Shown here: positions 1-12,274 of the stretch, piece by piece
Numbering within the stretch: the stretch's first letter is position 1
Layout: the number at the start of each line of letters is the position of its first letter
Assembly (NCBI RefSeq): GCF_932526225.1
Contig: NC_064037.1
Coordinates: 13,653,703 to 13,717,702, forward strand
Length of the DNA stretch: 64,000 nucleotides
Origin: Nematostella vectensis
Taxonomy: Eukaryota; Cnidaria; Anthozoa; Actiniaria; Edwardsiidae
Direction: 5' to 3'
Translations under genes and position numbers: made by a program
The notes under the pieces: model-generated
Told to the model about the DNA's origin: nothing
The model's input: the letters and a program-made list of their open reading frames with translations, nothing else
The model's database searches: none

Positions 1-451
1 TAAAGCTATATTCTGTTCTAGAGTCTCTCCAGGAGAGAGTTTTGTACTTTGATACGGACAGTATCATCTATAGTAGCAAACCCGGGGATTGGCATCCTCC
101 TAGAGGAGATTATCTTGGGGATCTAACCAACGACTTAGATGAGGGGGAATACATAACGATCTTCGTTTCTGGGGGTCCGAAGAATTACGGTTATAATGGA
201 AGACCGTTTGCAAAGTGCGAGGGTTTACCCTTAACTATAGGGGATCGCAACAACTGAATTTCCAGACCATTTGTAACGAGGTGTGTAATCCTAACGGTGA
301 ACCCATCTATTTATATAATCCTTATTTCATTAAGCGGGATGGGAAAACTAAGACGATAAGCACTGTGAGCTTGCGCAAACGCTATCGTTTAGTTTATGAT
401 AAGAGGGTGGTACATGGGTATGTAACATTTCCTTACGGATATCAAATGTAA
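1..451 (+). pseudogene. Protein-primed DNA polymerase B, C-terminal remnant (Polinton)
   Basis: The frame at 42-257 begins with the family B motif C, YFDTDS, containing the catalytic aspartates of the palm. It continues through a thumb-like stretch. The reading frame shifts near 205-220 and continues at 215-451, ending in the VTFPYGY tail usual for Polinton polymerases. The 5' part lies left of the window. The frameshift makes the copy non-functional. Confidence 0.85.
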
Positions 452-1043
452 GAAGGGTAGATTTTCATTGTACAGACTCTTAATACTCATGTATAGTGTA
501 AACAGGAAGACTATTGTATATAGTTATATAATAAGAATATTAATTGTATCCATAGTTTTATGATAATTTTGTAAATAAAATCCTTATAAACCAAAATACC
601 TTTGCGTCTGTCATTTCTTCTCAAGCTTTAGACATGAATGGATTAGACTTTTTTCTAGTGAGACACTGTGCACGTTGTTGCTTTCATGATCTTCATTTTA
701 ATACTCTACCCCATTCGAATTGGGAGGAAATAGTAAAACATCTGGAACCAATGAATTACGGGAGACTTTGTACGCCTATATGGGGAGTGGTAGGGAGCCT
801 TGGGAAATCCAATATAAGTTCCACTGTTCCCTCCTCAACACTTATGAATCACACTACCCTAGAGCTTCGTGGATGATTTGGCAGATACTTAAATCCTGGA
901 CCACTACATGTCTTGTCATTTGTAACTCAACCATGGGCTCTTGCATGTCTACTATATCTCTTTCAAGTTTCTCTTTGAGTGCCATCTGTCAGAAGATTCG
1001 GTGTTTTGTTGTCTGTTGTGAAAGCAGAACATCAACTATAGAG

Positions 1044-2136
1044 ATGCCTCTAAAAAAGAAAATTGTGAAAAAGAAAGTAGAAAAACAACGGATACTTAAG
1101 AAACTGCATTATGGTGTGAATCATCCCTCTGCTTTGGGTGGTGTAGAGAAATTATACAGAGCTGCTAAAAAACATAGGATATCCCGTAAAGAAGTTCTAA
1201 CATTTTTACAACAACCTGGCTATACCCTTCACAGAAAAGCTAGAAAGAGATTTCGTAGAAATGTTGTATTTGTCAACGGTATGGATGAACAGTGGCAAGC
1301 GGATTATATCATTATCGATAGTTTAAGTCGGGTGAACAGAGGATATAAATATTTACTTTCGGTAATAGATATCTTATCAAACTTTGCCTGGGTGGAGCCT
1401 TTAAAATCGAAAACGGGGAAAGCCCTAGTAGAAGCCTTTACATCAATATTAAAAAAGGGAGAGTATGCGAACGTCTACAAACTGATGCAGGGACAGAGTT
1501 TAAAAACAAAGTTTTCCAAGAGTTTCTAACACGCAATAATGTAAGACATTTTGTAACTTACAACGAAACCAAGGCTCAAGTAGTAGAACCATTTAATAGG
1601 ACTCTGAAGGAAACGATGTGGCGTATGTTTACAACCTCGAACAACTATAATTACATTGATCATTTGGATAAATTGGTTGACGGTAATTATAATAGATCTT
1701 TTCACAGAAGTATCAAAATGCGCTCTATAGATGTTAATGTATTCAATGCACAAGAGGTTTGGAGAACTTTGTATCAAGAGAAGAAACGGGTTATAAAGTA
1801 TAAATTCAAAGTCGGAAACAAGTTAAAATCAGTAAATACAAACGTACGTTCGAGAAAGGTTATATGAAAAGCTGGACGGAGGAAACGTTTAAAATAGGGA
1901 AACGGTTGCCACGAGATCCCCCAGTTTATCGTTTGCAAGAGTTCGACGGTGATTGGATCGAGGGGACGTTTTACGAATCAGAGTTGCAAAAAGTGATCGA
2001 AGATAAAGATCATATCTTTAGAGTGGAAAAGATTATCAAAACACGCGGTAGCGGAAAGGGGAAAGAAGTTTTTGTCCACTTGGCCTGCAAAATACGATAG
2101 CTGGATTCCGTATAAACAATTTTAATTGTTTATTAA
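1044..2136 (+). pseudogene. Polinton integrase with C-terminal chromodomain, frameshifted
   Basis: The frame to 1529 holds the zinc-binding-like N-terminal region (HYGVNHPSALGG) and the first catalytic Asp in WQADYIIID. After a frameshift near 1470-1490 the second Asp and the catalytic Glu appear in the adjacent frame, with FNRTLKETMW near 1600. A further shift leads into 1864-2100, which resembles an integrase C-terminal domain followed by a chromodomain (FRVEKIIKTR). A last shift near 2070 separates the terminal tryptophans of the chromodomain. Family: DDE integrases of Polintons, which insert the element with short target duplications. Three or more frame breaks show it is inactive. Confidence 0.88.
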
Positions 2137-2176
2137 GTTTAATTGTTTAGTTAGTTAAAACTCCCCTAAAAAAATA

Positions 2177-3037
2177 ATGAATAAAGACGACGACTTTGTT
2201 TTGATTCTCCCAAGCAATGCAAACTCAAACCTGTTTCCAACAAACTCTGGATCACACTATAGGGTTGCGCTCCCACAACAAATTCAACTAAAAGAGGAGG
2301 AATCATGGGAAGTAGGTCTTGACCATATTATTTACCCTAACTCACTCTTTGAGATACCTCAAAACTGCGATCATTCTCACATTATGCTCCGATTGTTTGG
2401 TAGCAAAATAATAGAAAAGATGACCTTACCTTCCGGAAGGTATCGTACAGCCCTAGATGTAGTTAACGGTATAGCGGAATGTATGAAAAAAGAGGCTAAC
2501 ATACAATTGCTGGATATCTACGTAGATCATGACTTAAATGTAACCATGAGTTTCGAAAGATGTATGGGTGTCATTTTCTACCCCTATTGCTAGGGCTCTT
2601 GGATGGCTCGCGAGTGATGACAAGACGAAACATATTTCTATGCGTGATGGCTTTAAAATGAACATTACATCGGAATGAAACTACGGTCAAGAATATTGTG
2701 TAATGCCTCTTCGTACAGTTTTTTTACCGGAAAGTTTGTTATACCAAATACGATTTCCCTATGTCTCTGTAACGACAGTATTATTCAGGTACACACAAAC
2801 ATCATAGAATCGAGACAAGTTGGGGAGAAGAAACTTCATTTATTACACGATATGGTAATCGATGGAATGTTCAGAGATAATTTGACGGAGAAACCATATC
2901 AGGTGAAATATTTTCCGTTACGGGCAAAAACTTTTTACACAATAGACGTGTATTTAACGAGTAGTTGTGGAAAAGAGCGTTCATTTCATGGAGGCACATT
3001 GAATGTAGTACTACATTTTAGACGGAATAAGAGATGA
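2177..3037 (+). pseudogene. Penton-like minor capsid protein (Polinton), copy 1, broken
   Basis: The N-terminal part is open at 2177-2593. It has the family opening: a short polar start, a Pro-Ser-Asn-Ala motif, and a WEVGLDHIIYP motif about 50 residues in, typical of the penton/minor-capsid proteins of Polintons. The frame breaks near 2590-2680 and resumes at about 2675-3037, ending LHFRRNKR. The overlapping stop/start with the next gene (ATG at 3034) shows tight viral packing. Assignment rests on the motif and the gene order. Confidence 0.68.
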
Positions 3038-3857
3038 GTGATAATTTTTACATAGTTGTAACGAGCGATGCAAGTCAAAGCCAATACCCAGAAAACAGTG
3101 CCAGCAGTTTCAAAATGTAATTACCTAGTCAAGTTCGTTAAGACGAAGATTAGAAGCTTGGTTTGTCCCACATAATTTATCCTCACACGTGGCAGAATGT
3201 ATTGGATAACGATATCTTCTACGAATTGGAGAATTTCCATGGAATGCCTACCAAGCGGAAATTAAAAAACCGTAGATAATGTGATTTCTGCGATGGTGGT
3301 AGGTCTTCATTCCTCGCTTAACGATATACACGATAAAAGCAAAAACACTATTAATGAACTTGGAGGAGAGGAATTTTTTACATTCACAAAAACTACCACA
3401 AACACTACCAAAGAATGTTGCTTCCGCATTAGGGTATTTAAACTTTCAAGGAAAAATACCAGCTGTTTTCGAAGCTATGAGTCCAGGCTCAGTTAGGATG
3501 AATAGTAATGGTGATATCGTTCTCAACGTAAGCACTACCCCTATACGGAGAGGTGATGAATCGATATGGGGTATGCTTTCTCCTAATTCCTTCCAAACAT
3601 TCTACGTGTACACAGACTTGGTAGAGTCTATTGTTGTAGGGGATGTTAAAGCCAATCTTTTGAGAATGATTGTACCGAGGGGGGAGCCTGGTCAGATGGT
3701 ACCCGAAGAGATAAAGCGACCCACATATCATAGACTACAGACTTCAATATTTTCATCCATAGAAATTAATATAAGAACTGATACGGGAAAATTGGTGTCA
3801 TTTACTTCTGGTGCTGTTCGAGTAACATTACACTTCAGACGACGTGCTATTATCTAA
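3034..3857 (+). pseudogene. Penton-like minor capsid protein (Polinton), copy 2, broken
   Basis: It starts at the ATG overlapping the stop of the preceding gene. The first 27 codons resemble copy 1 (same SDA/SNA-type motif). A stop follows at about 3117 and more frame breaks up to 3354. The C-terminal half is open from 3354 to 3857 and ends VTLHFRRRAII, matching the LHFRR ending of copy 1. The two genes are therefore tandem paralogues. Internal stops make it a pseudogene. Confidence 0.65.
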
Positions 3858-3858
3858 T

Positions 3859-4206
3859 ATGATTTTTCCAATGAATAGAAATTTCTATCCTTATAACTAT
3901 TCCCTGATTCCCTACTCTAAGTCAGGGAGAGGTGATATAAGCGTATACTCAGGGCGGCACCCCTATGGACAAGGAGGCAACGGTGTAGGGGGCATGTTCC
4001 GCTCCTTATTTAGAAGTGCAACTCCTATTCTTAAAACAGCTGCTAAGAAAGTGGGAAAAAGATTGCTAAATACTAGCCTAGAAGCTGGAATGCAGATAGC
4101 TAACGATGTAGTCAACGGGGGGAGTCTTAAAAACTCAGTTAAATCTAGAGCGTTGGCTGTTGGGAAGCGTTTTCTCAAGGTGGCTATGGGAGATATTCCT
4201 CAATGA
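3859..4206 (+). CDS. Small basic Gly-rich virion-type protein of the Polinton remnant
   Basis: An intact frame of about 115 codons from the ATG at 3859. A Tyr/Gly-rich N-terminus (residues 1-40) is followed by a basic, amphipathic helical stretch rich in Ala, Lys and Val (residues 45-115). In adintovirus-like elements this place between penton and hexon genes is held by a small adenovirus pX/pVI-like core or membrane-active protein. That role is inferred from position and composition, not from a recognised motif. A short Lys/Arg-rich stretch follows the stop up to about 4315 and may be a separated basic tail. It is a relic inside a dead element. Confidence 0.5.
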   Translation: MIFPMNRNFYPYNYSLIPYSKSGRGDISVYSGRHPYGQGGNGVGGMFRSLFRSATPILKTAAKKVGKRLLNTSLEAGMQIANDVVNGGSLKNSVKSRALAVGKRFLKVAMGDIPQ

Positions 4207-4320
4207 GGTAATGGAAGAAGGGTACAAAAGAGAAAGAGAGCTGCCCCTAAGGTTAGTCGCCCTCCAACCAAGAAGAAGAGAACATCAACTCGTAGACTGA
4301 AGACCATCTTTGATTAAGTA

Positions 4321-5040
4321 ATGGCCTGTGCACATTCACTATCCGCCCCTGGTGAAAACTCAAGCTTAAACATATTCCAAGTACCCCTAACAGATGTTTC
4401 TATCATTAAGAGCAAATGGGTAGATTATGAACCTATTCAGAGTGGAACAAACCCTATAGAGTTTGTTATAAAACCTCTAACTGATTACATAGATATAAAT
4501 AAGACTGAACTAAGGTTTGTGGTAAAGATTGTTAAACGCGATAATGGAGAATCAATTGGTGATGGTAAATACACTCTGATCAATAAAATGCCCGCCACTC
4601 CATGATCAAACAATTCACCATCAAGATTAACGATACCTTAGTTAAGAAGCAATCAGATACCCAAGCTTACAAAAGTTATATCAAGACACTTCTCAACTTT
4701 ACAGATCAAGCCAAAAAATCCTATTTGACCAAAGCCCTCTATTACAAAGACAAAGCTGGTAATTTTGATGCAACAGATAACACCGCAACTACCAATCCTG
4801 GTCTAAAAAAGAGAGGGACGTTCACTAGGGGTAGAGCGGAAGTGGGTATGGTTGGTGTACCACTCTGCGATCTGTTCAATATTGATAAATTACTGCTAGA
4901 TAGCCTGTAAATAAAAATAAGAATCGATCTAAACAGCGATGCATTCGTAATTATGGGAGGTGAATACCCTATTAATTGTAGACTGAAAATCGTCTCAAGC
5001 ACGCTCCGAGTACGCACCGTACGCGTGTCCGATACCACAT
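4321..5040 (+). pseudogene. Polinton major capsid protein (double jelly roll), truncated and frameshifted
   Basis: The frame 4321-4605 begins with the hallmark of invertebrate F54H12.2-like/Polinton capsid proteins: about 35 residues in, a WVDYEPIQ motif followed by IEFVIKP and DYIDINKTELRF. A frameshift near 4600 moves the coding to 4602-4910, and another break precedes a short C-terminal piece near 4925-5040. The middle of the capsid is much shorter than usual, so an internal deletion is likely. The antisense open frame at 4742-5377 is a shadow. Confidence 0.82.
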
Positions 5041-5060
5041 TCAAGCTTACCGAAGTTAAC

Positions 5061-8000
5061 CAGACCTTATTTTGGGAAAACTTGCCATTTTTTGCTCTCC
5101 CCAAATGGGCCTTAAGATGCAATAATGTAATGCGTTTTTTGGAGAGACTATCCCGTGATAAGGGCGCGAAAAACTCAACGTTGACTTGTGGGTAGACCAA
5201 GACCCCCTCGGACACAGGATACCCAACAGTTTCATGACCGCTGTCTAGATTATCGCAGCGCTTTGATTTCCAACCAAAATGGAGCCCCCCATACGGAAAT
5301 GTCACAAGAAGAGAACCGAGAAGTAAGTCATTACTCTTGCTGTTTGTCATGTCTTTAAACATTGACCTTTGAACCATTTACCTGGCTATTTTTTAGCTGA
5401 ATACACAAAAAAACAGACACCCCCCTATTTTGAGTGTTTTTTACAGCCAAACATCCACAAGGGGAGAGGGGGACCCTAAAATAATGTAAATATGCTCGTC
5501 TAGAAAATGAATTTTAACCCTAAGGGATAGCAAAATAGGTGTGGTTTCTGGGTTTTTTAACGCTAAGGGATACCAGATAAAAAAACGAATTATCAGGTTT
5601 CTGAGTTTTATTTTAGTTGACAGTTGACAGTTGAAATGAGATCGACTGATTGAAGTTTGAAAGTAAATGGCAGTAAGTCTTACAAACTGTGACATGAGGT
5701 GTGATTTGTTTTTTTGGGGGTTCGGGTCCCCTGGTAATCAGCCTAAGGGATTGCAGATTTCCAAAAGACCCTTAGGGATTGGAGCAAATTTTATACCCTA
5801 AAGGATAGGACAAGCATTACCTTTTTTAGGGAGAGTCCCCCCCTCTCCCCCCCTCCCCCGCACTCCTTTGCACCTAGTAAGAGCTATCCAAGTTTCCAAT
5901 AGTGCTTTGCTTTTGTTGTCCTTATGAATATTTGCTAGCAAAGGCGGATTCATGGATATTTTTTTTCTTGTTTGGCCGTTAACTGTGGTTTGGCTTTGCC
6001 TGGATTTTTTTTAAATAATCACCGCAGCTCTCCTTAATACTGTTTTGTATGAAACCAAATTGATTCCAAAATTGTTTACACTGCTATGGAACTGTATGAC
6101 CTGGAATTGACTTGCTTGGCCTTCGGGGGAAAAGACTGTTGGGAGAGGCGTTTTTACTTTTCCTTCCCTGGTGAATTTTTCCAAGGTACTCCAGGAATGA
6201 ACATTGAATCTCTCCTTTTCTTGAAGCCCTTGCTTCGGTTCCCCTTTTTGGAAATCCTGGATCCGCCCTGGACCAACATAAAGGAAGTAAAAGAAAAAGC
6301 TTTCTTTATTGCTGAAAGATGATAAAGAGTTACATCAGAACCATCTTAAGCTCAGGATTGAAAGTCTTGTACAGTAATAAATCATACATGATTAACCCGT
6401 TGACTTCTGGCTGTTTTTCTTAGATGAATTTACAAAAGAAAACAGACAGAAAACTGACACCTCCCTCCCTATTTTGATTTTTTAATGCCCGTCAAATTAA
6501 ACCAAATTCCCAAATTGTTTACACTGCAATTCTGGTTCTATATGACCTACTGGAATTAAATGGTTTGGCTTTGGGGTGAAAAGACTTATAAAAAAACTGT
6601 CTGATCTTGGGGAGAGACGTGCAGACTGGCCTTCCCTTCTTGATATTTTTCTTAAAAGGTCCCTAACCTATGACCTACAGCTATTTGAAATGATTTATAC
6701 TCTGTTTGACATACGTGATTTGCCAAAGATATGATGACAACAAAATAAATGGACAGACGATTTCATTGTCAGTGGTTCAAGTCCAATGCATGAATATATA
6801 TAAATATTTTTCATAAAGAAAAAGAGGTTGATTTGCTAAATAATCAAGACCGGTATTGCAGACCGATATTATAAATTGTGTTGGCTCTAAGGAGCCTTTG
6901 ATATGTTACATATGTACTATGGTCAACAAATGAAATACTTTTTTTAATCCAAAAAGAAATTAAAGCTTTCACATTTTCACTGTCAATATTTAATGCCCAA
7001 ATATTAGTCCCCTTCAAGCAAAATCCAGATATTATCACATTGAAAGAAGATTATTTTCAATTAATTATTTTTGGTAATATTTGTACATTTCTGACCTTTA
7101 GAGATTCAGGCCAGGTATGATTTTATTGTTATGCAATCAGGCTAGATTAGAGCAAATAATTATGTCTGGTTGATTTAGTGAAAATCAGATCAATTGTGGT
7201 AACTGTAGATCGAGTGACATGTGTTGGTTCATTTATTACAGTAGCTGATATAGGATTAAAATGCTGTGATTCCTGTCAGGGCTTTTGCATTTCTCTTAGA
7301 TGCCCTGATTGCAATTTAAATTGTCTTATAGATGATATTTTTAATCTTTCCAACTAGTCTTTCAAATTTATCTGCAGTTGAGCCTGTGGTTGCTAGCTAT
7401 GAGAAATGGCCAAGAGCTTTTTAATTTCGATGTATTAATCTCCAGGTGATCAGGAGACACTACCATATAACTTTCTGTCAGGTTTTGGTCCCTTCGGACA
7501 AGGCAGGAATGTCAACAACATAGTTGTTGTTTATGTTAGAATAAAGATTTGTCTCATTTAGAGCTAATATCTCAATATGGTTGAGTATCAGCCAGAAAGA
7601 CTTTCAATTCATCAATATGATTAGGGGAATCTCAAATATAGTCATGCCTGAGCAGGTCCCCCATAGATCCGCCCCTGAAAATTGTTTAGCAATTGAAAAA
7701 TGATGAAACAACATGTGATATTGCATAGCAAGTGTGACGTAACTGTTTTCCTCTGTCGCAGTTTATAGCATTTGTTATAGTTGGACTTAGTTGTAGACTA
7801 CCAGGGTATTACATTGACTTGTGCTGATATGTGTTATTGAGCATACTAATCAATTTAACTATACTAACATTCCCTAATGAAATGTACTTTAAACCCAAAT
7901 TATATTGGTTTCCATGGCAACCAACATCAGAAATACATTTTTTTCCTAGAAACGTATGGAAAATATTCTCTCAGGCATATTTGATTTGTAGATTATGAAA

Positions 8001-9456
8001 AAACTTAATTGCTTGAAGCTAAATCCAGTAGAATTGCGTTATTTTCCATGACAAATTCAACGATTTTGGCGTTTCCATGCCAAACTACAATCGAAATAGT
8101 AACAATTCAATTATCTTTTCCTGCGCTTATAAATTATACTTCAGAAAATTAAAAGAACTTTGCATAAATTAACTTATCTTAAAGTTCATAAAACCTTTCT
8201 CTGATATCAATCTAGCCAAAACAAAGCATAGATAAACTTTAAAATTCTGATAAGGGAATTGAGTTTGATTGAAATTTGAATTTTCTACGGATCTTTGAAA
8301 ATTTTACTGGCCGCGCGAAAGGAGATTGAATCGATTGAATAACTCCAAGTTTTGGCGGGAAAATCTGATACAACGTATTTTCCTTAAATCCGTTAAAATT
8401 CAGAGACGGCAATACCACAAAATATTGGCGAAGTGTTTTCTATTGCAATGCTTTCAACAATGGAGCGAAGAATAATTTAAAGTCGGGAATTGTATGCGAA
8501 AAAAGAAAATATCGTTTTGTTGTAGGTTTCAAAAACAGCGCGCGCTCGTGAGAATGTCGTCTCGAGTCGTCATTCTTGATTGCAAATGCAGCGCGCGCGC
8601 ACTATGCAAAAGCAATTCAAAGACTAAAAAGTATCTGCTAAATTTTGCCGATTTGTTTCCTGAAGTTAAATAATCATTTGACTACCATGTTAAGATATAA
8701 AGATGACGGTAAAAGTTGTAACCACACAACGTTCTTCAGCACCAACTAAAGACATGAAGACGGGAACCGGTTTAGCGCGCGCATATGTTTTCTCATGTAA
8801 TTTGGTAGAATCAAAAAGCCCAAACCGTCGTGATCTCGTACCAGAACAACGAATACAATACATCAAAAACTGGAATTTGACTCTGCCTCTCATGTAATTT
8901 GGTTTACATCTCGATCTGAGTCACAAATGACTGGACCCGGGCCTTTCAGTTCACGGCCTATTTTCCGAAGGTTGACCAAAATACCTCAATATTACAGATT
9001 TGAGTTATTCGCGCGAACGCGTGTTTTATAGGGTCCATACGAACCACATACCATTTGGAAGATGAAAATAAAAAGACTTGACAAAGTCTATCAACTCTGA
9101 AAGGTTATATGGACTTTAACAAAAGGGATTAGACAACGATACCATAATTGTAACATTTATGGTCCTTTTTTGACATATGTGTACTACAGTGCAAATATAT
9201 GAAAACAAACGCAAAAAAGTCACACTGGAAGTCAAACAAACTTGGAGCTCTGGGTTTACTAATTACCATATAAGCATTTTGGATCTTTTTTTAAGATCCT
9301 TGAACCATTGAGTAGTCCTCAAAAGTCCCTTAATGGCTTTCCAGACATTTTCCATGTGCCAAAAAAAAATCCCACTACAATATTTGTTTCTTTTTGCCAG
9401 CCAGACTGTCAACCATGTTAAAAAACGCACAGGATCTCTGTGTGGTGATGGTAAGA
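5061..9456. other. Gene-free stretch with old dispersed repeats
   Basis: No exon with recognisable homology was seen on either strand. Two diverged copies of one repeat occur: 5388-5436 resembles 6412-6480, and 6052-6150 resembles 6490-6640. Runs of C lie near 5838-5870. GCGCGC-rich patches lie at 8536-8600 and 8774-8783. The paired open frames at 8690-8897 on both strands have no recognisable product. Confidence 0.6.
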
Positions 9457-9797
9457 ACAGGCTCGTACACAGGATTTTTCTTGGGGAGGTGCGAAGTCCG
9501 AAATTAATTTTTCCGGGGGTGCAGGGGGGGGGGGGGGGGGGGGTGAGTTCTCTAATAATAATCTGACCACTCCCGAATAAAACAAAAAGGGATCTTTTTT
9601 ATGCCTTTGCAGTATATTCACGGGACGTTTATTGTCGGATTTGACTACATACCAGGGTGATCTAGCTTATGCTTTATCGTTTTGTCTACAAATAGTACGT
9701 CTTTTGAGAACCGAAAGTGAACCTTTGGCCGTTGTGTGGGGGTTCATTCGCACCCCCTGCACCACCCCCCCCCCCCCCCCCCTGGGTACAGGCCTGA
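9457..9797. mobile_element. MITE-like element with G-run and C-run arms
   Basis: The left end (a CTCGTACACAGG block near 9460) and the right end (CCTGGGTACAGGC near 9781-9793) are inverted copies of the terminal motif shared with the elements at 27045-27195 and 44327-44476. The arms contain a run of about 20 G (9525-9543) and a run of about 17 C (9765-9782). They also share inverted GGGGGTGCAG/CTGCACCCCC-type sequence, so the element can fold on itself. Confidence 0.6.
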
Positions 9798-11276
9798 AGA
9801 AAGACTGTGACGCAATTTGCCAAATATTCGAAAAAAAAATTATTATGATCTTCTCTGCGCTCTAATCTCAGGTGTCCTCCCCCGTGGCAAAACGTTATTT
9901 TTATTTACTACATGAATTATATCAGACTTTTTTGGAAAGCTCTGAAAGTGTGTGCCACTTATACTAGGGGGGCATGTATGGACAAGCCGCTAGCAGATTG
10001 TACAGATAGGCCAGTAAATGAAGGGGTAGAGATAGTCCTCCTACATGGGGCAACCCTCCCATGAGGATTGCTCTCTTATTCTTTTTCTCGGTTGAAATTG
10101 AGGTTGAAATGAAGGGTTAGGGTTAACCTATAGGGGATTGCCCTACTAGCGTGCTAGGGTAACCCTGCTATAGAGGGACAACTCTTCACATGCGTTTTCT
10201 CAGATAAGATCAGAAGGGGAAAATCGCCGGACCGTATTGTATCGTATTAGGCTCAGTTCATTGATGATGGCAAATTAGAACATGATACCTTCCAAACAAA
10301 GGGTGAACTAACCTTCATCCTACCACACTACGTTTTAGCTTATTGCGGTACTATGCGGTATTATTTCGGTACTCGCCTTTTTTCCATTTTAGGTTAATGC
10401 CTTTGAACTGGCAAAGTTTCTTGGAAATCGGAGCGATGGCATGAGCAACCCAACCTACTCCCTTCCCCTGCCTGGTGGACTCGTGGACACACTCATAAAA
10501 AGGTAAAGTTGAAGTTTTCGTAATGCTGAGAGTTTGATTATTCAAACCTAAATCAAGACAGATAAATAAATAAAGTTTCCAAATTTATTTTTCGGTGGTT
10601 ATTTCGGGATTTTATCGCATTATGTGCCTTCCAATATCAAATGGAAACGACAACAAAGATGTGGCTGACAAGGGTTCTTTAAAGGGATTTAAACGGATGA
10701 TTACTTTCTAGCATTAAAGCGGCATTGTCACCATTCTAACTTCCGGAGGGCGGACGGAAACGTCAACCGACATGAGCAAATAGTCTATTCGAATTCCGCT
10801 ATTTAACAGGCCATCCCAACTAAAAGTTGTCGCTGATTGTTACGTAATCGGCCGGAAGTAAACTGGTTACAATGCTGCTTTAAGTACGTCGACACTCGAG
10901 AAACTTGCCAACCGGAAAAAGAGGCTAAATATATGTTGAAAAATGTAATGGAGCAAGGTTACATGCTAGTAAGCCGATAGACGTAGTTAGAAAAATTGAC
11001 ACCAACGGCATCAGGGCATCTTAACTTCCCCAGCACACTCAATAGAACTGAATGCCAAAATACTCCAACCTACCAAAAGAAGTGAAGAAGAGCCTTAAGT
11101 TCTTGCTTACTTACCACAGCTTGTGGGCGCTAGCTAAGGGTGGGTGGACCTCTTCCTACTATCCCTTTTAGCACCGTTACGCAAACTAAAGTACCTTAAT
11201 ACTCCAAAGAACACTCCTAAGGTGTGCATTTCAAACGCAATCAGAAAATCCTGCTCGAATCTCACCGTAATCCTAT
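9798..11276. other. Gene-free stretch
   Basis: No coding exon, RNA gene or clear repeat was recognised. Short open frames such as 10351-10545 (-) have no family signal. Scattered TTAGGGTT-like and GGGTTAACC-like words occur near 10110-10160 but do not form an array. Confidence 0.5.
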
Positions 11277-11278
11277 CT

Positions 11279-12274
11279 TCTACCATAGCACCATCATTTA
11301 CCATAGCACCATTATTTACCATGGCACCATCTTTTACAATAGCACCATCGTTTACCATAGCAACATCATTCATCATAGCACCATCATTAGCCATAACACC
11401 ATCAATTACCATAGCACCATCATTTACTATAACACCATCCTTTACCATAGCACCATCATTTACCATAGCAACATCATTTACCATAATAACATAATTTACC
11501 ATAGCGCCATCATTTACCATAGCACCACCATTTACCATAGCAACATCATTCATCATAGCACCATCATTAGCCATAGCACCATCATTTACCATAGCACCAC
11601 TCTTTACCATAGCAGCATAATTTACTATAGCGCCATCATTTACCATAGCACCATCATTTACCATAGTAACATAATTTACCATAGCACCACCATTTACCAT
11701 AGCAACATCATTCATCATAGCACCATCATTAGCCATAGCACCATCATTTACCATAGCACCCCCCTTTACCATAGCAGCATAATTTACCAGAGCACCATCA
11801 TTAGCCATAGCACCATCATTTACCATAGCACCCCCCTGTACCATAGCAGCATAATTTACTATAGCGCCATCATTTACCATAGCACCATCATTCACCATAG
11901 TAACATAATTTACCATAGCGCCATCATTTACCATAGCACCACCATTTACCATAGCAACATCATTTACCATAGCACCATCATTAGCCATAGCACCATCATT
12001 TACCATAGCACCCCCCTTTACCATAGCAGCATAATTTACTATAGCGCCATCATTTACCATAGCACCATCATTCACCATAGTAACATAATTTACTATAGCG
12101 CCATCATTTACCATAGCACCACCATTTACCATAGCAACATCATTTACCATAGCAACATTATTTACCATAGCAACATTATTTACCATAGCGCCATCATTTA
12201 CAATTGCACCATCATTCACCATAGCACCATCATTTACCATAACACCATCATTTACCATAGCACCACCATTTACC
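11279..12274. repeat. 18-bp satellite, about 55 copies
   Basis: The unit is close to ACCATAGCACCATCATTT. Because 18 is a multiple of three, the array lacks stops in several frames and gives a 380-codon frame on the minus strand and a 384-codon frame on the plus strand. Both translate into monotonous hexapeptide repeats. Variant units (AACATCATT, CCCCCCTTT, AGCAGCATAA) recur in the same order about every 180-200 bp, so a higher-order repeat of about 10-11 units has been amplified. The array ends about 1.1 kb upstream of the channel gene. Confidence 0.95.

Larger units (their letters stand above)
1..5060 (+). mobile_element. Truncated, decayed Polinton/adintovirus-like element
   Basis: Six collinear coding remnants occur in one orientation: protein-primed family B DNA polymerase C-terminus, retroviral-type integrase with chromodomain, two penton-like genes, a small basic glycine-rich protein and the start of a double-jelly-roll major capsid protein. 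This gene set is diagnostic of Polintons/Mavericks and adintoviruses. Most of the genes carry frameshifts or internal stops, so the copy is dead. The left part (rest of polymerase, ATPase, protease, left terminal repeat) lies outside the window or is lost. Capsid similarity stops near 5060; the following bases (5069-5102) resemble a stretch at 34999-35034, so another repeat begins there. No right terminal inverted repeat was found. Confidence 0.88.

Noticed and set aside
4742-5377. 211-codon minus-strand frame
   Set aside because: Antisense shadow of the capsid remnant, no family signal.
8690-8897. Paired open frames on both strands as a small gene
   Set aside because: No domain, no splice context, and similar length on both strands suggests composition only.
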